Shown: positions 35,301-46,884 of the stretch, in pieces
Layout of the letters: each line of letters begins with the position of its first letter
Position numbering within the stretch: the first letter of the stretch is position 1
Assembly: GCA_963585895.1 (NCBI GenBank)
Contig: OY757921.1
Location: forward strand, 52,091,669-52,155,668
Source: Sepioteuthis lessoniana
Taxonomy: Eukaryota; Mollusca; Cephalopoda; Myopsida; Loliginidae
Length of the DNA stretch: 64,000 nucleotides
Direction of reading: 5' to 3'
Translations under genes and position numbers: made by a program
The notes under the pieces: generated by a model
The model's input: the letters and a program-made list of their open reading frames with translations, nothing else
The model's database searches: none
What the model was told of the DNA's origin: nothing

Positions 35301-37740
35301 TAAATCCATTTGTTTATTGGAATTAAATATGAATGCTTGAAACCATGCACTGTGTGCAAATTATTTGTATTTGTATAACTGAGTACAAAACCTCTAAATT
35401 TATAACCACGTGAAATGTTTTTGTAAATTTATAATGAATGTATTTCCCTAACCGCTATGTACAAAATAAATATTGACGGATTGACATGCCGTTAAAATCA
35501 ATGAATCAATTATATTCGTGAGATTGTAAGAAGGGAAATTATTATGTACAATGTGACGTCATTTTCTTTTTGAGAAAAAATCCTTTTCTCTCCATTGCTG
35601 GAAATTTCATTTTCCCCTGTTTCCACAACATTTCTATGATAAATTATTTACAATATCATCGTTGAGTAACATTATATAAAATGCTTTATTGTTTTCCTTT
35701 CACCAAATAATCATAGATGCATTAGTCAATTTTAGCATTTGTTTATTTCAAAACTTAGCTTAAATTTCCAAGTAAAGAGCTTGAATCTGAAATGTATCAG
35801 TTTTCGTTGCTTATTGTACTCAAGTAGATTATTAGCCATAGAATATGCCAGGATTATTTACCAATGGATCAACACTGCTGCCTTGGATCAGATTACATGG
35901 GTTTCTCCCAGAGGGTCAAAATTTCACTCCTATGACCCTCCGTATAAGATCAATCACTGGGGATGGGCAACGATTTTGTTAAACATTATATCTTTCTAGT
36001 CATCACCCCCAGAATATCACTTCACGTCTCTGTGTTTTTGTGATTGGTTCCGAATGAAGGTGCAACACCTTTTCAAAAAAAGTTAGAGGTATTTTTCTGT
36101 CATGCTACTTTTCCTTTCCCTGATGTGAAATAATCGACACCAATCATCTCGTTATTGTATCCTCCATCTTTCGTCAATACCTCGTGACGCCATTATATGT
36201 GGCATTAGTTATAAACAGGGAAATAAAAAGCATACAGAAAGTAAAAATGTTCATTGATATATATAAAGATAAATTGTTTAATATTAAAACAAAACGTAAA
36301 TTGTATCTATTTTTCTTGAGCGTCATATATGACACTATAAGCTGCTTTGACCCAAGTTGCACTTGCCTAGGACATATGTGGGTGTGAGCATACCTTTACA
36401 GCTATTTGTAGGTATTGGTAGTGTATACGTAAGAACATGGATGTATTTATATCGTAATATCACAATAATAGCGAAACGATTCAAGGAGGTCGGCAGTTTT
36501 TAGGGGAAGATAAAAAAAGAGAGTGATTTGTCGATGGGGGATAAAAGGGTTTGTTTTGATTATTTAATGTCCGTACTAAACTCAAATATTCCGTGCTCGT
36601 ACTGTCATAGGTTAATTGAGAAGGATAGGTTTTAAAGGTAGTTTTGTTATGTGGTATTCAAACGATAAAATGGATTTCCTTTCCGGAATTTAGGGTCCTA
36701 TACATTCATGGAAGCTGTCAGATGAACAAAATAGTTGTAGCGAAGAGCAGCGTTGGACTGTACGGCAGGGGTTACATACCTTCCCAGTCCACCACCCATT
36801 GTTTACTTTAGTTGATTACAAGAAGTATTAAGAGACCAAATCTAGGGTCCACTCACGTAGACTGGAAAATGACGTGTCACAAGGGCTAAGCCCCCACCAG
36901 GATAAAATCGAAGAGTGAATAAAAACATGACAAGGGTATTGTTCGGAATTTTTTTTTCTTTGTGGGCCCTGATCCGTTGCTTTACAGTCTCGACCAAAAC
37001 CAGCAGTTAATAGATCATTTAAAAACAAACCCAATATACTATCGAAAGCAAGACCGAGCAAACTGCGGACGATACCCTCACAAGTACATAAAAATCTTTT
37101 AAAATCGAAATCAGCGGTATGTTTATGAATATTTCTGCAACATAGAGAAAGAGTGCAATTAATATTTCACTAGTTTTATTCGTCAGTTGAGCTCATAGAA
37201 ACCGAGACGTTTAGAAATAATGAATTTCTTAAATATATATACCAAAATGAATCAATAGGTTATACAAATATTTAGACTACATATGCAGAGTAATATTTAA
37301 GCACCGCTTACGTAATTGCCGGCGATTTTAACTTATTCATTATTTCGATGCATTTCTACGAAAAATAACATTTACAAAACAATATTATCGGGTGAAAAAT
37401 GTTTCTAGATTAAGAAGATTGTTGAAAAGATATTAAAACTAGAAAAAATATGACATTTGGGAAAAAATAAAAGAATTTTTAGATATTCTAAAATGGGTAA
37501 CTTAGAAAAATGTTGGAATTAGAGAAACATTTCAATGAGAAACAATATTAATTAGTAAAATTCATTAACAAAGCAATTAAATGTAAAATACCTAATCTCT
37601 CAATAACGATTCCAGTTTGAAACTCTAACAAGATTTGCTTGTAGATTTGCAATTCAAAACATCGACTGATTGACAAAACTTACTAGTATAAATCTAAAAT
37701 GAACAGGAACAGAGAGGGAGATAGATTTTACATCAAAGCC
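32332..37740. other. Long gene-free region
   Basis: No host or transposon coding domain recognised. It contains a dispersed-repeat block at 33975-34150, a tRNA-like SINE head on the minus strand at 34660-34735, and 'gaaaccat' modules at 35240-35500. An unassigned stretch at 36780-37070, less AT-rich than its neighbours, has a 77-residue minus-strand frame with no family match. Confidence 0.4.
34660..34735 (-). repeat. tRNA-like SINE head
   Basis: On the minus strand: 'gtaatggttaaagtgatgg' (A-box-like), 'actgcggaatcat' where the anticodon arm would be, and 'gcgagttccaacgcc' (B-box-like). Too diverged to be a tRNA gene. It belongs to a different SINE type from the 30-46 kb family. Confidence 0.5.
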
Positions 37741-37746
37741 AGGGTG

Positions 37747-37748
<2 letters not shown>

Positions 37749-37805
<57 letters not shown>

Positions 37806-37820
37806 ATATATATATATATA
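37749..37820. repeat. (TA)n microsatellite
   Basis: TA run with one CTA interruption, directly abutting the PLE terminal fragment. Confidence 0.95.
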
Positions 37821-38040
37821 ACCTAAATCGCGAGTCGAAAATCTTCTACTAAAGTTTCACCTTAACGGATCATCAGGAAGCCTAAATTCGACTATATATA
37901 TGTTTATATATATATGAAAATGAGAAACAATAGCAATCGTACTACTACATTCGGGCAAGAATAGAACCCAAGAAATTATCAAATTATAAACACGAGAAAC
38001 CCGTTAATCAAAATTCATTCATGTGGTCAGCACAATCATC

Positions 38041-38042
<2 letters not shown>
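37821..38042 (-). mobile_element. Penelope-like element terminal fragment
   Basis: A ~220-bp piece between two (TA)n arrays, containing a hammerhead ribozyme (37834-37892) and, further upstream on the same strand, a second CTGATGA module (38042-38018). The ribozyme and its flank match the sequence at 9031-9090. No reading frame. Confidence 0.65.
37834..37892 (-). ncRNA. Hammerhead ribozyme motif, copy 2 (best preserved)
   Basis: Read on the minus strand. Stem I has an outer helix GTCGAA (37892-37887) with TTCGAC (37839-37834) and an inner helix CTTC (37880-37877) with GAAG (37846-37843), separated by an internal loop of the kind used for loop contacts. The core CTGATGA is at 37876-37870. Stem II has two C-G pairs (37869-37859) after a U-U mismatch. 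GAA comes next, then stem III ACT/AGT with a two-base loop. Predicted cut after the A at 37847. The covarying ten-pair stem I makes chance unlikely. PLE hammerheads are established in the literature. Activity of this copy is untested. Confidence 0.8.

Positions 38043-38085
<43 letters not shown>
38043..38085. repeat. (TA)n microsatellite
   Basis: Closes the other side of the PLE terminal fragment. Confidence 0.95.
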
Positions 38086-38086
<1 letters not shown>

Positions 38087-38431
38087 CCCTCGCTTAGTTA
38101 TGACATTTTTTTCAAGAGACCATTTCATTTTGTAATCATTATATAAATTACTCTGACTGATTTTGGCTCCAGATCTTGAAAGACATTGCATGAAAAGGTA
38201 AATCTCTACAATATAATGTGTATGTGGGGGTGTATATCTTTGGTTTCAGTATTGATATCACAAAACAATGTCATTTATTTTCTTAAATAATTATACAAAG
38301 AAGCTATCCCTTAATTGGGATAAACACCATTTATTAATTACTAAAATACTCATTGCACTTTGATCAAACATATTACTTCATATTGTAAACTATTCTGATA
38401 TTGACACAGGTGCGGAAACACGCATAGATAT

Positions 38432-38435
<4 letters not shown>

Positions 38436-38527
<92 letters not shown>
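38436..38527. repeat. Compound microsatellite (TA)n-(TG)n
   Basis: About 20 TA units followed by about 26 TG units. Confidence 0.95.
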
Positions 38528-38528
<1 letters not shown>

Positions 38529-40215
38529 TTTTGGGAAAAGACGAAAGTGAAAAAAATTGTTTAATAAAGACGTTCAGCAGATTTACAAAACGTAAGAGCA
38601 AAACATTTAAAATTAAAAGTTTTTAGTTTATCTCGTATTGCGACTGGCATATCAACAGCCCCAGGAACGAGGTTTTATTTAAGCTGAGATTTGTTTATCA
38701 AAAATCCACAACCGTATAAATTTTGAATCAGCCGGCACCGTAAAGGGCCTGAGGTATGTGTTCCAGACGAAGGAGCAGCGCTTCATTGAATAGGATACCA
38801 CATTAGTAATTTGAACTCTTTACTCTCGTAAATTGAGCGTACTTGTACGCCTTCGTCCTATTGATGTTTACACTTAGTATAGTTTCCATTTGTTGTCCAA
38901 TAAGAATAGAACTACTTACTTAGAACATTCTGCGAGACTAAATTGCTATCCAAACAATCAACTTTCTTGGCTTTCATGCTGGGATTAAAGGGTAATATCT
39001 GTTCATGACTTTCAATCATATTCTTATCATTAGAGAGACTCCAACAAAGAAATAAACCTGGGGATTAGAACTCGAGGAGAAAACTTGAACTAGAAACGAA
39101 AGGTGGAATATTGAAATAATCCAATGTCTTTGTGTCACTGGTAATTAAACCGGGCCAATTTTGGTCGATACCGACTCATACATATATCCCATCCTCGTTA
39201 ACCAAACAACACTTTTGGACACTTCACCCACAGGGAATTAATTCTGCATCTGGATGCATGGCGAGGTTCTGGAGCTTTTGGGGGCGTGGTTCGATTTGGT
39301 TTTTTTCTATTCGTTAAAAGTCATTGAATGCCCAACATATGTTCATATTCCGTAAAAACAACTAACCAACAAACCAACCAACCCAATAATAAGAGATTTT
39401 AGCTAAATATCATCTTGAAATCCATTTCTCGGAATAAATCATAGAAAGTGATAAGGTGTTTTTAAATGTCTACTGAAATTAGAAATTTTATTGCAAATAA
39501 AAAAAAAACTCTTACCTAAAAAATTAGAATAACTAAAACAATTAATTCTATCCGCCCAAAAATAATGCCGTTATAATAAGGCATGAAAATATGGTTGATA
39601 ACAAGCTGAAGAAAATTGGAATGACAGCACTGTCAAAACTCAGTTATTATCATTGAAATAATCTTTTTTTCTTATTAGCAAAAAACGTCTTTTTATTACT
39701 TTGTTCTTGGAATATTTTCAAGTTCAAAGCAAATCTACTTGGTCACCACTAACATCACTAAATTCTTATTGAGAGCATCTATATTTGAAAGCACTGATAT
39801 TTTTCTTAATTTTTTATATTTCTAATATTTTAAAAAATCACAATATAATTTTCTATGACATAATGCAAAATAAAATAAAAACGCAAAATTTGCTTTAATT
39901 TTAAGGTTAAAAAATCTGTCTGACGCGTGAAAATTTCTGAAAAACTTAGCTACCAAAACTAAAATTAATCCTTTGTTTTATACTTTATCGGATAGCAAAG
40001 AAACATATATCTTTATCTTCGTACTGAGGAAGATCTAGAGGAAATTATGTGATTAAAGCCAATAATTGAATGAAATTAGCAACTACGAAGAGAGATGATA
40101 TCGAAAATTTGAAAATGTAACTGTGAAATGGTTAAAATTTTATGCTGGGATTCTTCATATTGGTAAATTGAAGAGAGTAGGATATTACTAGAATAAACAG
40201 TGATCGTTGTTTAAA
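38528..40215. other. Gene-free AT-rich stretch
   Basis: No recognisable coding or repeat family. Confidence 0.4.
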
Positions 40216-40219
40216 TCTT

Positions 40220-40450
40220 AAGCGAGGCTGTTTGCATTTCATTTTGTGTTGATGCTCTCGGGAAAGAACAGAACCGATCTGTTCTCCCCTCCACTAATGG
40301 TTAAATTGTAGGGTAGAGAGGGTTCTTTAGCTTTGGTTAGGCAGCCATTCTAAGAAAAGAAAACTCTGAAATCAAACCAGCCTTATTACACTTAAATATT
40401 GACCTTGTGTCGCATCCTGCACGTGTAGTAAAGGTTTGGTAAATACATAC
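40220..40450 (+). repeat. tRNA-derived SINE, plus strand
   Basis: 'gcgaggctgtttgcatttca', 'ggttaaattgtagggtagag', 'ctctgaaatcaaaccagcct', 'gaccttgtgtcgcatcctgc' follow the family order. Confidence 0.75.
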
Positions 40451-40734
40451 TTGTGTTCACAACTTACTACTCGATGTTCTTGTAAATTAAAGAAATGGAA
40501 TAATACTGACACATGTATGTAATAGATTTTTCCTAATTTATTGGAACACTTGGTACAGCAATTAGTACTTAGAAAATTGGTTGTAAGATTTGACTATGTT
40601 ACAAAGTGTCTGTGGAAGAGAGTTTGGATAAATACGTACTTGTGCAAAAGTTCGAACGCTTTTCGATTTATTTTTGCTTGTGTTTATCAGAAACAAACCC
40701 TTCAATTTGCAATAGTTCCTAAGTATTTACAACA

Positions 40735-40855
40735 TCATGAATTACAGTCAAGTCTTGAAAGCAACAGTTCTCGTTATATGACCGAAATTAAGTAGCGATG
40801 AAACTGTTCTGTATTTAGATGGGAGACCACTAAGGAACTGCTTGTGAATTAAGCA
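40735..40855 (+). repeat. 5S rRNA-derived relic
   Basis: Aligns end to end by eye with eukaryotic 5S rRNA: 'cttgaaagcaacagttctcg' for the loop A/helix III part, 'aattaagtag' for the box A part, and 'tatttagatgggagaccact' for the box C / helix IV-V part (5S: TACTTGGATGGGAGACCGCC). Many substitutions, so it is a pseudogene or the head of a 5S-derived SINE, not a working gene. Confidence 0.6.
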
Positions 40856-41112
40856 AGTCTATGTGACATAGTAAGGAAAACTTTGTAAATAACAAGTATT
40901 TCTGACATGAAGTTAAATCCAATATGCCAAGCAAATGTTTTGAATAAAGCGATCTGAAATGAAATATAAGAAACCAGCAGACATTCATTTAATGTTCATA
41001 AGAGAAAATATTATCTCAAATCCCCAAGCAAAAAAATAGAAAAAATTAAAAAAATAATTAATCAGATATAGCAGAGGAACAAAAAAAGCGATATTTTAAT
41101 ATTGCTTTTTTT

Positions 41113-41233
41113 GACGAGGAAACAAAAATAAAAACAAAAACAACTGGGTGGATACTTCAGAATATATCACGTTTTTAAGACGAGGAAATAAAAATAAAAA
41201 CAAAAACAACTGGGTGGATACTTCAGAATATAA
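41113..41233. repeat. 66-bp tandem duplication
   Basis: Two units starting 'gacgaggaa' at 41113 and 41179, each containing 'caactgggtggatacttcag', almost identical over ~55 bases. A recent local duplication. Confidence 0.92.
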
Positions 41234-42530
41234 AATAAAGACGCTGCGCATTAAATGATATTGACATGGCTACGGAGAGGAAATCTGTTGAGAGAAATAA
41301 AATAATCTCACAAGAACCAATCATGCTGCAGGAAAATAGTAAGCATAGGTATTGTGGGAAGAGAGGTGACATGTAGTCATAGAATAATGAATGTATCAAT
41401 CAAGCATAGAAATATTACAAGATCCTGAACTATTGAGTTGAGAAGATTATCAATTGGCGGTTGTGAAGTGAAGGTGATGACACTTCATTTTGACCTGCAT
41501 AAGGTGAATTCAAGGGAATACATTTTCGGTTGTACATTGATGAATAAAAGGATTCAAAATATTTTGGTGACGTAAGACATTATTCAAAAGCTCCGGAAGC
41601 TTTTGCCGTGGTCGGGAAGGTGATGAACCACACTAGATTGTCAGATATCATATTCGTTTGATATTCTAGTAATGTTACCGGCAGGATTTACTTCTATGGT
41701 TTCAAGCACAGCCTTGGAATCCACAGATTTTGGCCTATCTTACTTTGCTTGATCTACGAAATACTTGCGACTCGATAGAAATTTCTTGATCTATAAGTAC
41801 AGTGTTGAACTGTGTCTTCGTCTTCCACATAACGAATGTTTTTGGCTCAGTTCGTTCTCTTAAATCATTGTTGTAATTTCATCTATGCGGCTTTCAAATC
41901 ACCCACTCAGAGAAGCCATGGAAAACGTGTCAGTAGAACAACTACCACGATACTTGTACTTCTTTAATCAACCAAGTTTATACAAATAATATTAATCATA
42001 AAACGTAAACTACCATAACTAATATTTCCATAATTTAAAACTTCATGGCAAACACTATTTTTAGTAAAAGTGATTCCTCTTTCAGTACTCATACTTTCTT
42101 CAATACTGGATTGATTTACTTTAAGTAAGATGCAAACTTAAAGATTAATTGATTTATTTTAATTGTACGTCAATCCGTCTGAAGTTATTTCATGACAAAC
42201 ACAAGGGAATCACCTTTATTATACGTACATATATAATTTTTTAAGAAGTTGTTTCTTCTAAGTTTTTCTTTGCACTTAGTCCTATTGAAAATGAATAAGC
42301 AATTCTATTTGACTGTTACATAACAGGCACTTCTACTCTTTTCAGAGTAAGACTGTGAGTAATTGTAATAAATTCGTATTCCACACTCACTTGCTCCCCA
42401 AAACAAGAGTCTCACAATCAGATGCAATTGAGTCCTATCAAGCACACGCCTTTTTAACTGGGATCTTTCCTCTCTGAATGAAACAACGTATTTTAAACCA
42501 TGTTGGTAGGCCAAGAGGAGCGTTTAGAGA
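41234..42530. other. Gene-free stretch
   Basis: Nothing recognised. Confidence 0.4.
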
Positions 42531-42539
42531 AAGGGTTAT

Positions 42540-42805
42540 CTTCGTTGGAAGTGAAATTGGAGACCAGAGTTCTAATCTTAGACGAGGCTAATTGCGTTTC
42601 ATTTCACACAGATGCCTTTGAAAACTCATAAATCTACCTTTTCTACCTCCGGCTATGGTAAAGTAGTTGAAAAGTCTTGGCTCTTTAGCTTTTATTAGGC
42701 TACTAGTCAAGGGGGAGGAAGAGTTTGAATTCAAACTCGGTATACTCCACTTACATGCATGGTGGATTCTACATTGTGGAGGAGTTTAGTAAATAGATTA
42801 AGATA
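42540..42805 (+). repeat. tRNA-derived SINE, plus strand
   Basis: B-box-like 'agagttctaatcttag', then 'gacgaggctaattgcgtttc', 'gaattcaaactcggtatact' and a tail at 'gaggagtttagtaaatagat'. Confidence 0.72.
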
Positions 42806-45410
42806 TAGGAAAATTTAGTTCTAGCAATAACAAATATTGAGGGCCACTTAAAAATCAGATATTTATAGACTATCATCGCACCCTAACAGCTTTAAATGTA
42901 TCAATAGGTTATCTGGTCATGGAACTTTGATATATGTGGGGTTGCTCTACAATTATAGCTAAATTTAATGGTTTTGATAAAATAATAAAGCTATTGATAG
43001 AGACAAATATGATACCGTTTTAGTTTTACATCCAGTTCTGGAGCGTTTGGGGGTTTGGAATCATCTCTTCCTTGTCATTACTTCCAGGTTCACTCAGAAT
43101 CACAGAGGTAGTCCTATCTGTCCTATCTATAGGGCAAATATATGTGAAAAATTGCGTCAGATTGAAATACTTTATATCATATGTCTGTAAATTCCTTGTA
43201 TTGAGAATAATTACTTGAAACTATACTCATTTATTTAGAATTATTATTATTAGTGAACTGAAACCATATAACTGTGTGTAAACAATGGCTTATTGTTTAA
43301 TAGAAATAATTATCTGAAACCATATATCTGCCTATAAATTAGAATTAAATAGAATTACTTAAAATCATAAAACTGTGCAAAACCTTTTAAACAACTACAC
43401 AAAAATGGGAATATGAACTGTCTTCTCTAACCTCTAGGCATAAAATACCACTAAACGGGGTTACCGACTGTTAAATTCATATGTGCATGCCTATCGGGAC
43501 GAATGTCTATCTCCCAACTGAATGTGACCTATGCTAAATCCTGACAACAACGGAAGAAAGGGAGTCAGAAAACAGGTTATATATAAAACTGTCCATTGCG
43601 ACGTAAATCAGAATATAGAGAGAAGATTCAACAAAAAATGTGTTTAGTTGTTGGATTTTATGCAGACAGCAAACTCAAGATGTTAAATAGAGGAAACTTT
43701 AACTTTGCAGACACAGCATAAATATTCAGAAACCCAAAGTAAATACAAGTCATTAAAAAAAAGAAGAAAAAAGAATTACAAAATGATATTTCAGTTGAAC
43801 CAGAAATAGTAAGAAGCCGTAAACTTGGTTGCGTAACGTTTTTTTTATCAAATAACAATTAAATTAATATAAAAAGAGGGAAAAAATGTCAATCGACAAT
43901 TCCTAAAAGGTGAAATTGATACAAATCGTGGAATCACAAAAGTTTTGAACAATAATGCTTAAAAGTATAGCAACAGAAAGACAGAAAATGATTTCCATAG
44001 TAATTTGCAATGAAGCCAATGTTTATGTAAATCAAATATTTTGAAAATAGCCATTTTCTCGGACCAAGAGGGACAGAACACTTAATCAAAGAATGTCTCA
44101 ATAAATACCTGAACTACAAAACCATTTACATAGTATAGGTAGTTTAATACTTACTTAATGCTCCACAGATATGGCCTTGTGACTACTCGAAAAACCTTTT
44201 TGTCCTGTCGAATGAACGTACGCTGACTGTATAGTCTGCAGAAGTAGAAGACAGTCCTGAAAAGGGCCAGGATATTAAACTGCATCAGATGGAAAGGTAG
44301 ACCAGTTCTGGAGGTCCGAGGAATGTTGCCATTAATCCCTTTTTTAAACTGTGAGGTAGTGTAGGTTAAATAGCACTGTCTAAAATTATTAGAATTAGAT
44401 AAATAAATACATGCCTAAAATGCTTTTTAAAGTGTCAATTTCTTATAAACCAAACATACCAGAACTTTATAATTTAATCATACTGAACTTATACAGAAAA
44501 GTATTCAATCAAAACAGATATTATTTGGTATTATATGAACTTTTTAGTATTCAAACACTGTGAACCAAAATATAAATATGTAGGTCCAAAAATGTGTGCA
44601 CACTTTAGAAGTTTCAATACATTTTTATTTTAGGCTTTAATGTTGTAGAGTTTTATAATAAATCATACCGAATAATATCTGTTTGAATTATGTAGTGTCC
44701 CATTAGAAATAATAAATTCTTGTAAACTTTGGTTAAAAAGAAAATTTGCAATCAAAAAAGAGGAAGATTTAATATACGAAAAAAAAAAACTGCGGAAATT
44801 ATTCTTCATAATGACACTAAAAGACAGCGGAAAAATCTTCACTGTTTGATGGAATTCAAAGAGTTTAGTTTGTTATGAATTGCTGGATATTGAATACAAT
44901 GTTACTGTGCAATGATACAGCGAGCTATTTGAATAAGGCAAATATTTTACTGGACATCAAATTTGACATATGCTTTTTTCTGTTTTTGACAATCGTTGTC
45001 TATGTACTGCAAATGCGTTTCAGCTATTGATCATTGGTTTGAGATAGGAAGTTCTTTTTAATGTGATATTTTTCCAGACCTTTTAAATAAACTCTATTAG
45101 TTGTTTTGGTCTTTGCAACACTCTTTGTCTGGTCAAGTTCGGTGAATTCATAAATTGGTGGAAGAATTAATCGAAGCAAAACCGATATCATTCATCTTTA
45201 CTGGAAATTACATAAAAGAGGAATACATTCATAAAAAAACTTATAAAGGTAATTTGAAGGATAAAGATTATACAAAGAATTTATAAAAAATTGTCACATA
45301 TGGATAAGAAATTTAGCATCGATTCGTTTGATGTTTAATGAAACAAACTTTTACATTATTTTTTGTGTTTTTATTATTTTATACATTATTGTAATCATTG
45401 ATATCTATGA
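42806..45410. other. Gene-free stretch with dispersed modules
   Basis: 43030-43400 has the 'ctggagcgtttgggggtttg' block followed by four 'gaaaccatata'-type modules; 44280-44345 has another such block. No coding signal. Confidence 0.45.
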
Positions 45411-45414
45411 TGTT

Positions 45415-45660
45415 TTTGCAGACAGATGGTCCGGGGGACCGGGATTCAATCCCAAGTTTAGTCATACCAAAGACTCAAAAAATGGTACTTTGATGCTGCC
45501 TTGCTTAACACTCAGTATTACAAGGTACGGGTCAAGGGTAAATTGGAGCAATCTGAGAAATGAAGTTGCACCCTTCTCTATACCTTGGTGTTGTAGCTAT
45601 TGAAAGGGGAGCCTTCGGGTTGCACTCGATTAGGGTCGCCAACTTTCCGCAGTTTTTTTT
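45415..45660 (+). repeat. Second SINE type, tRNA-like head
   Basis: 'gaccgggattcaatcccaag' is a good B-box-like motif. The body 'taaattggagcaatctgagaaatgaag' is not shared with the main SINE family. The neighbouring copies make a cluster of four repeat insertions. Confidence 0.4.
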
Positions 45661-45666
45661 TCGTAT

Positions 45667-45715
45667 ATGCACCCTCAAAAGTATATATATATATATATAT
45701 ACTTTTGAGGGGGCA
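45667..45715. repeat. Perfect-arm palindrome around (TA)n
   Basis: CCCTCAAAAGT, then (AT)n, then ACTTTTGAGGG, with arms extended to 'atgc/gcat' by one mismatch. Confidence 0.9.
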
Positions 45716-45734
45716 TGTGTGTTTGCTGTTTGCA

Positions 45735-45888
45735 TTTCACATAATGTAAATACCCTTGGGGAAAAGATGAATCCAACAATTCTCCTTCAATCTGGTGCTA
45801 GATTGTAGGGCAGATTGATATCTTTAACCTTGTTATGGCGATTGTTCTAAGAGAAAGTAAAACTGCGTTTAAATCCGCTTTGAAGGCG
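45735..45888 (+). repeat. tRNA-derived SINE body, plus strand
   Basis: 'ctagattgtagggcagattg', 'gcgattgttctaagagaaag', 'actgcgtttaaatccgcttt', directly followed by the next copy. Confidence 0.65.
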
Positions 45889-46164
45889 CTCGTGGTGCAA
45901 TAGTTATCGTCGTAGGAAATTGACGCGGCAAATGAAGTTCAAATTCCAGGTGAGGCTGTTTCCATTTCACATAGTACAAATACACTTGGGAAATGCATGA
46001 TTCCAAATATTCTCTCTCCTGGTACGAATAAATTTTAGGGCAGACTGGACTCTTAAACTTAGTGATGGCAACCGGTCTTGGTGATGCGCAACTTTGAATA
46101 CAAACTTGTTAAACAATTCTTAAAAATTCCCCTTTTTTTACACTGACTCACCCGGAGCGGTTGG
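45889..46164 (+). repeat. tRNA-derived SINE with the clearest head
   Basis: The head reads 'cgctcgtggtgcaatagtta' (A box), then 'gaagttcaaattccaggtga' (B box), about 50 bases apart as in a tRNA. The body and the tail 'cactgactcacccggagcgg' are those of the family. RNA polymerase III promoter spacing is plausible. Head-to-tail with the preceding copy. Confidence 0.8.
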
Positions 46165-46191
46165 GTATATATATATATATATATATATATA
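46165..46191. repeat. (TA)n microsatellite at SINE tail
   Basis: TA run joining the SINE tail to the LINE fragment. Confidence 0.9.
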
Positions 46192-46453
46192 CTTATGTTG
46201 CTGGTGTTCTGCAAGAAGATTTATAAGCCCCATATCTATTTATAATCTGCCTAGATTATATGCTTCAAACGTCAAGTGAAAGAAAATAGCTTTACACGAA
46301 AAAAAAAAAAAAGAAGCAAATGATATTCAGCAAAAAGTAACACGGACTCAGGCTATACAGATAACATAGCGCTTGTTGATATAATACCTACCCAAGTCGA
46401 AGCCCTGATGCATAATCTACAGCAAGTAGCAGGTAATATTTGCCTCCATGTGA

Positions 46454-46729
46454 ATGCATACAAAATTCCTCCACTCTAAATGGCGGTTCTCGGAAATCAG
46501 TGGACAAGTTCACGCTACTCAGAAGCAGGTCTTATCTACTGAAAATTACATCAGTATGCGACTACCGATAGCATGGACAGCTATCGACAGGTTATCGATC
46601 ATATGGAAGTCAGATTTATCCGATGAAATAAAACGCAATTTCTTTCAAGCAGCGGTCGTGTCAATTCTACTATATAGATGCACAACATGGACGCTGAAGT
46701 GTATAGAGAAAAACCTAGTTCGTAACTGA
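46454..46729 (+). pseudogene. LINE RT C-terminal domain, copy 3
   Basis: A 91-residue open stretch: 'RLPIAWTAIDRLSIIWKSDL', 'FQAAVVSILLYRCTTWTLK', 'EKNLVRN'. It corresponds to the thumb/C-terminal part of copy 1 (about 25900-26090). Confidence 0.8.
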
Positions 46730-46837
46730 ATGCTACGAGCTACCAGCAGCTGTAGGCCACCTACCTTCCATCTCTAAAACCATTCAAATATGACGAACTA
46801 GACATGGGGGATACTGCTGGAGAAGTAAGGATAAACT

Positions 46838-46884
46838 TGCCGCGACCGGCCGACAAACCCTTGCTGCGACCGGCCGATAAACCT
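46838..46884. repeat. 24-bp direct repeat at the element's left end
   Basis: 'tgccgcgaccggccgacaaa' is followed directly by 'tgctgcgaccggccgataaa', two units with a 23-24-base period. Confidence 0.85.

Noticed and set aside
45889..45965. Functional tRNA gene
   Set aside because: A and B boxes are present but the acceptor and anticodon arms do not pair; it is the head of a SINE.
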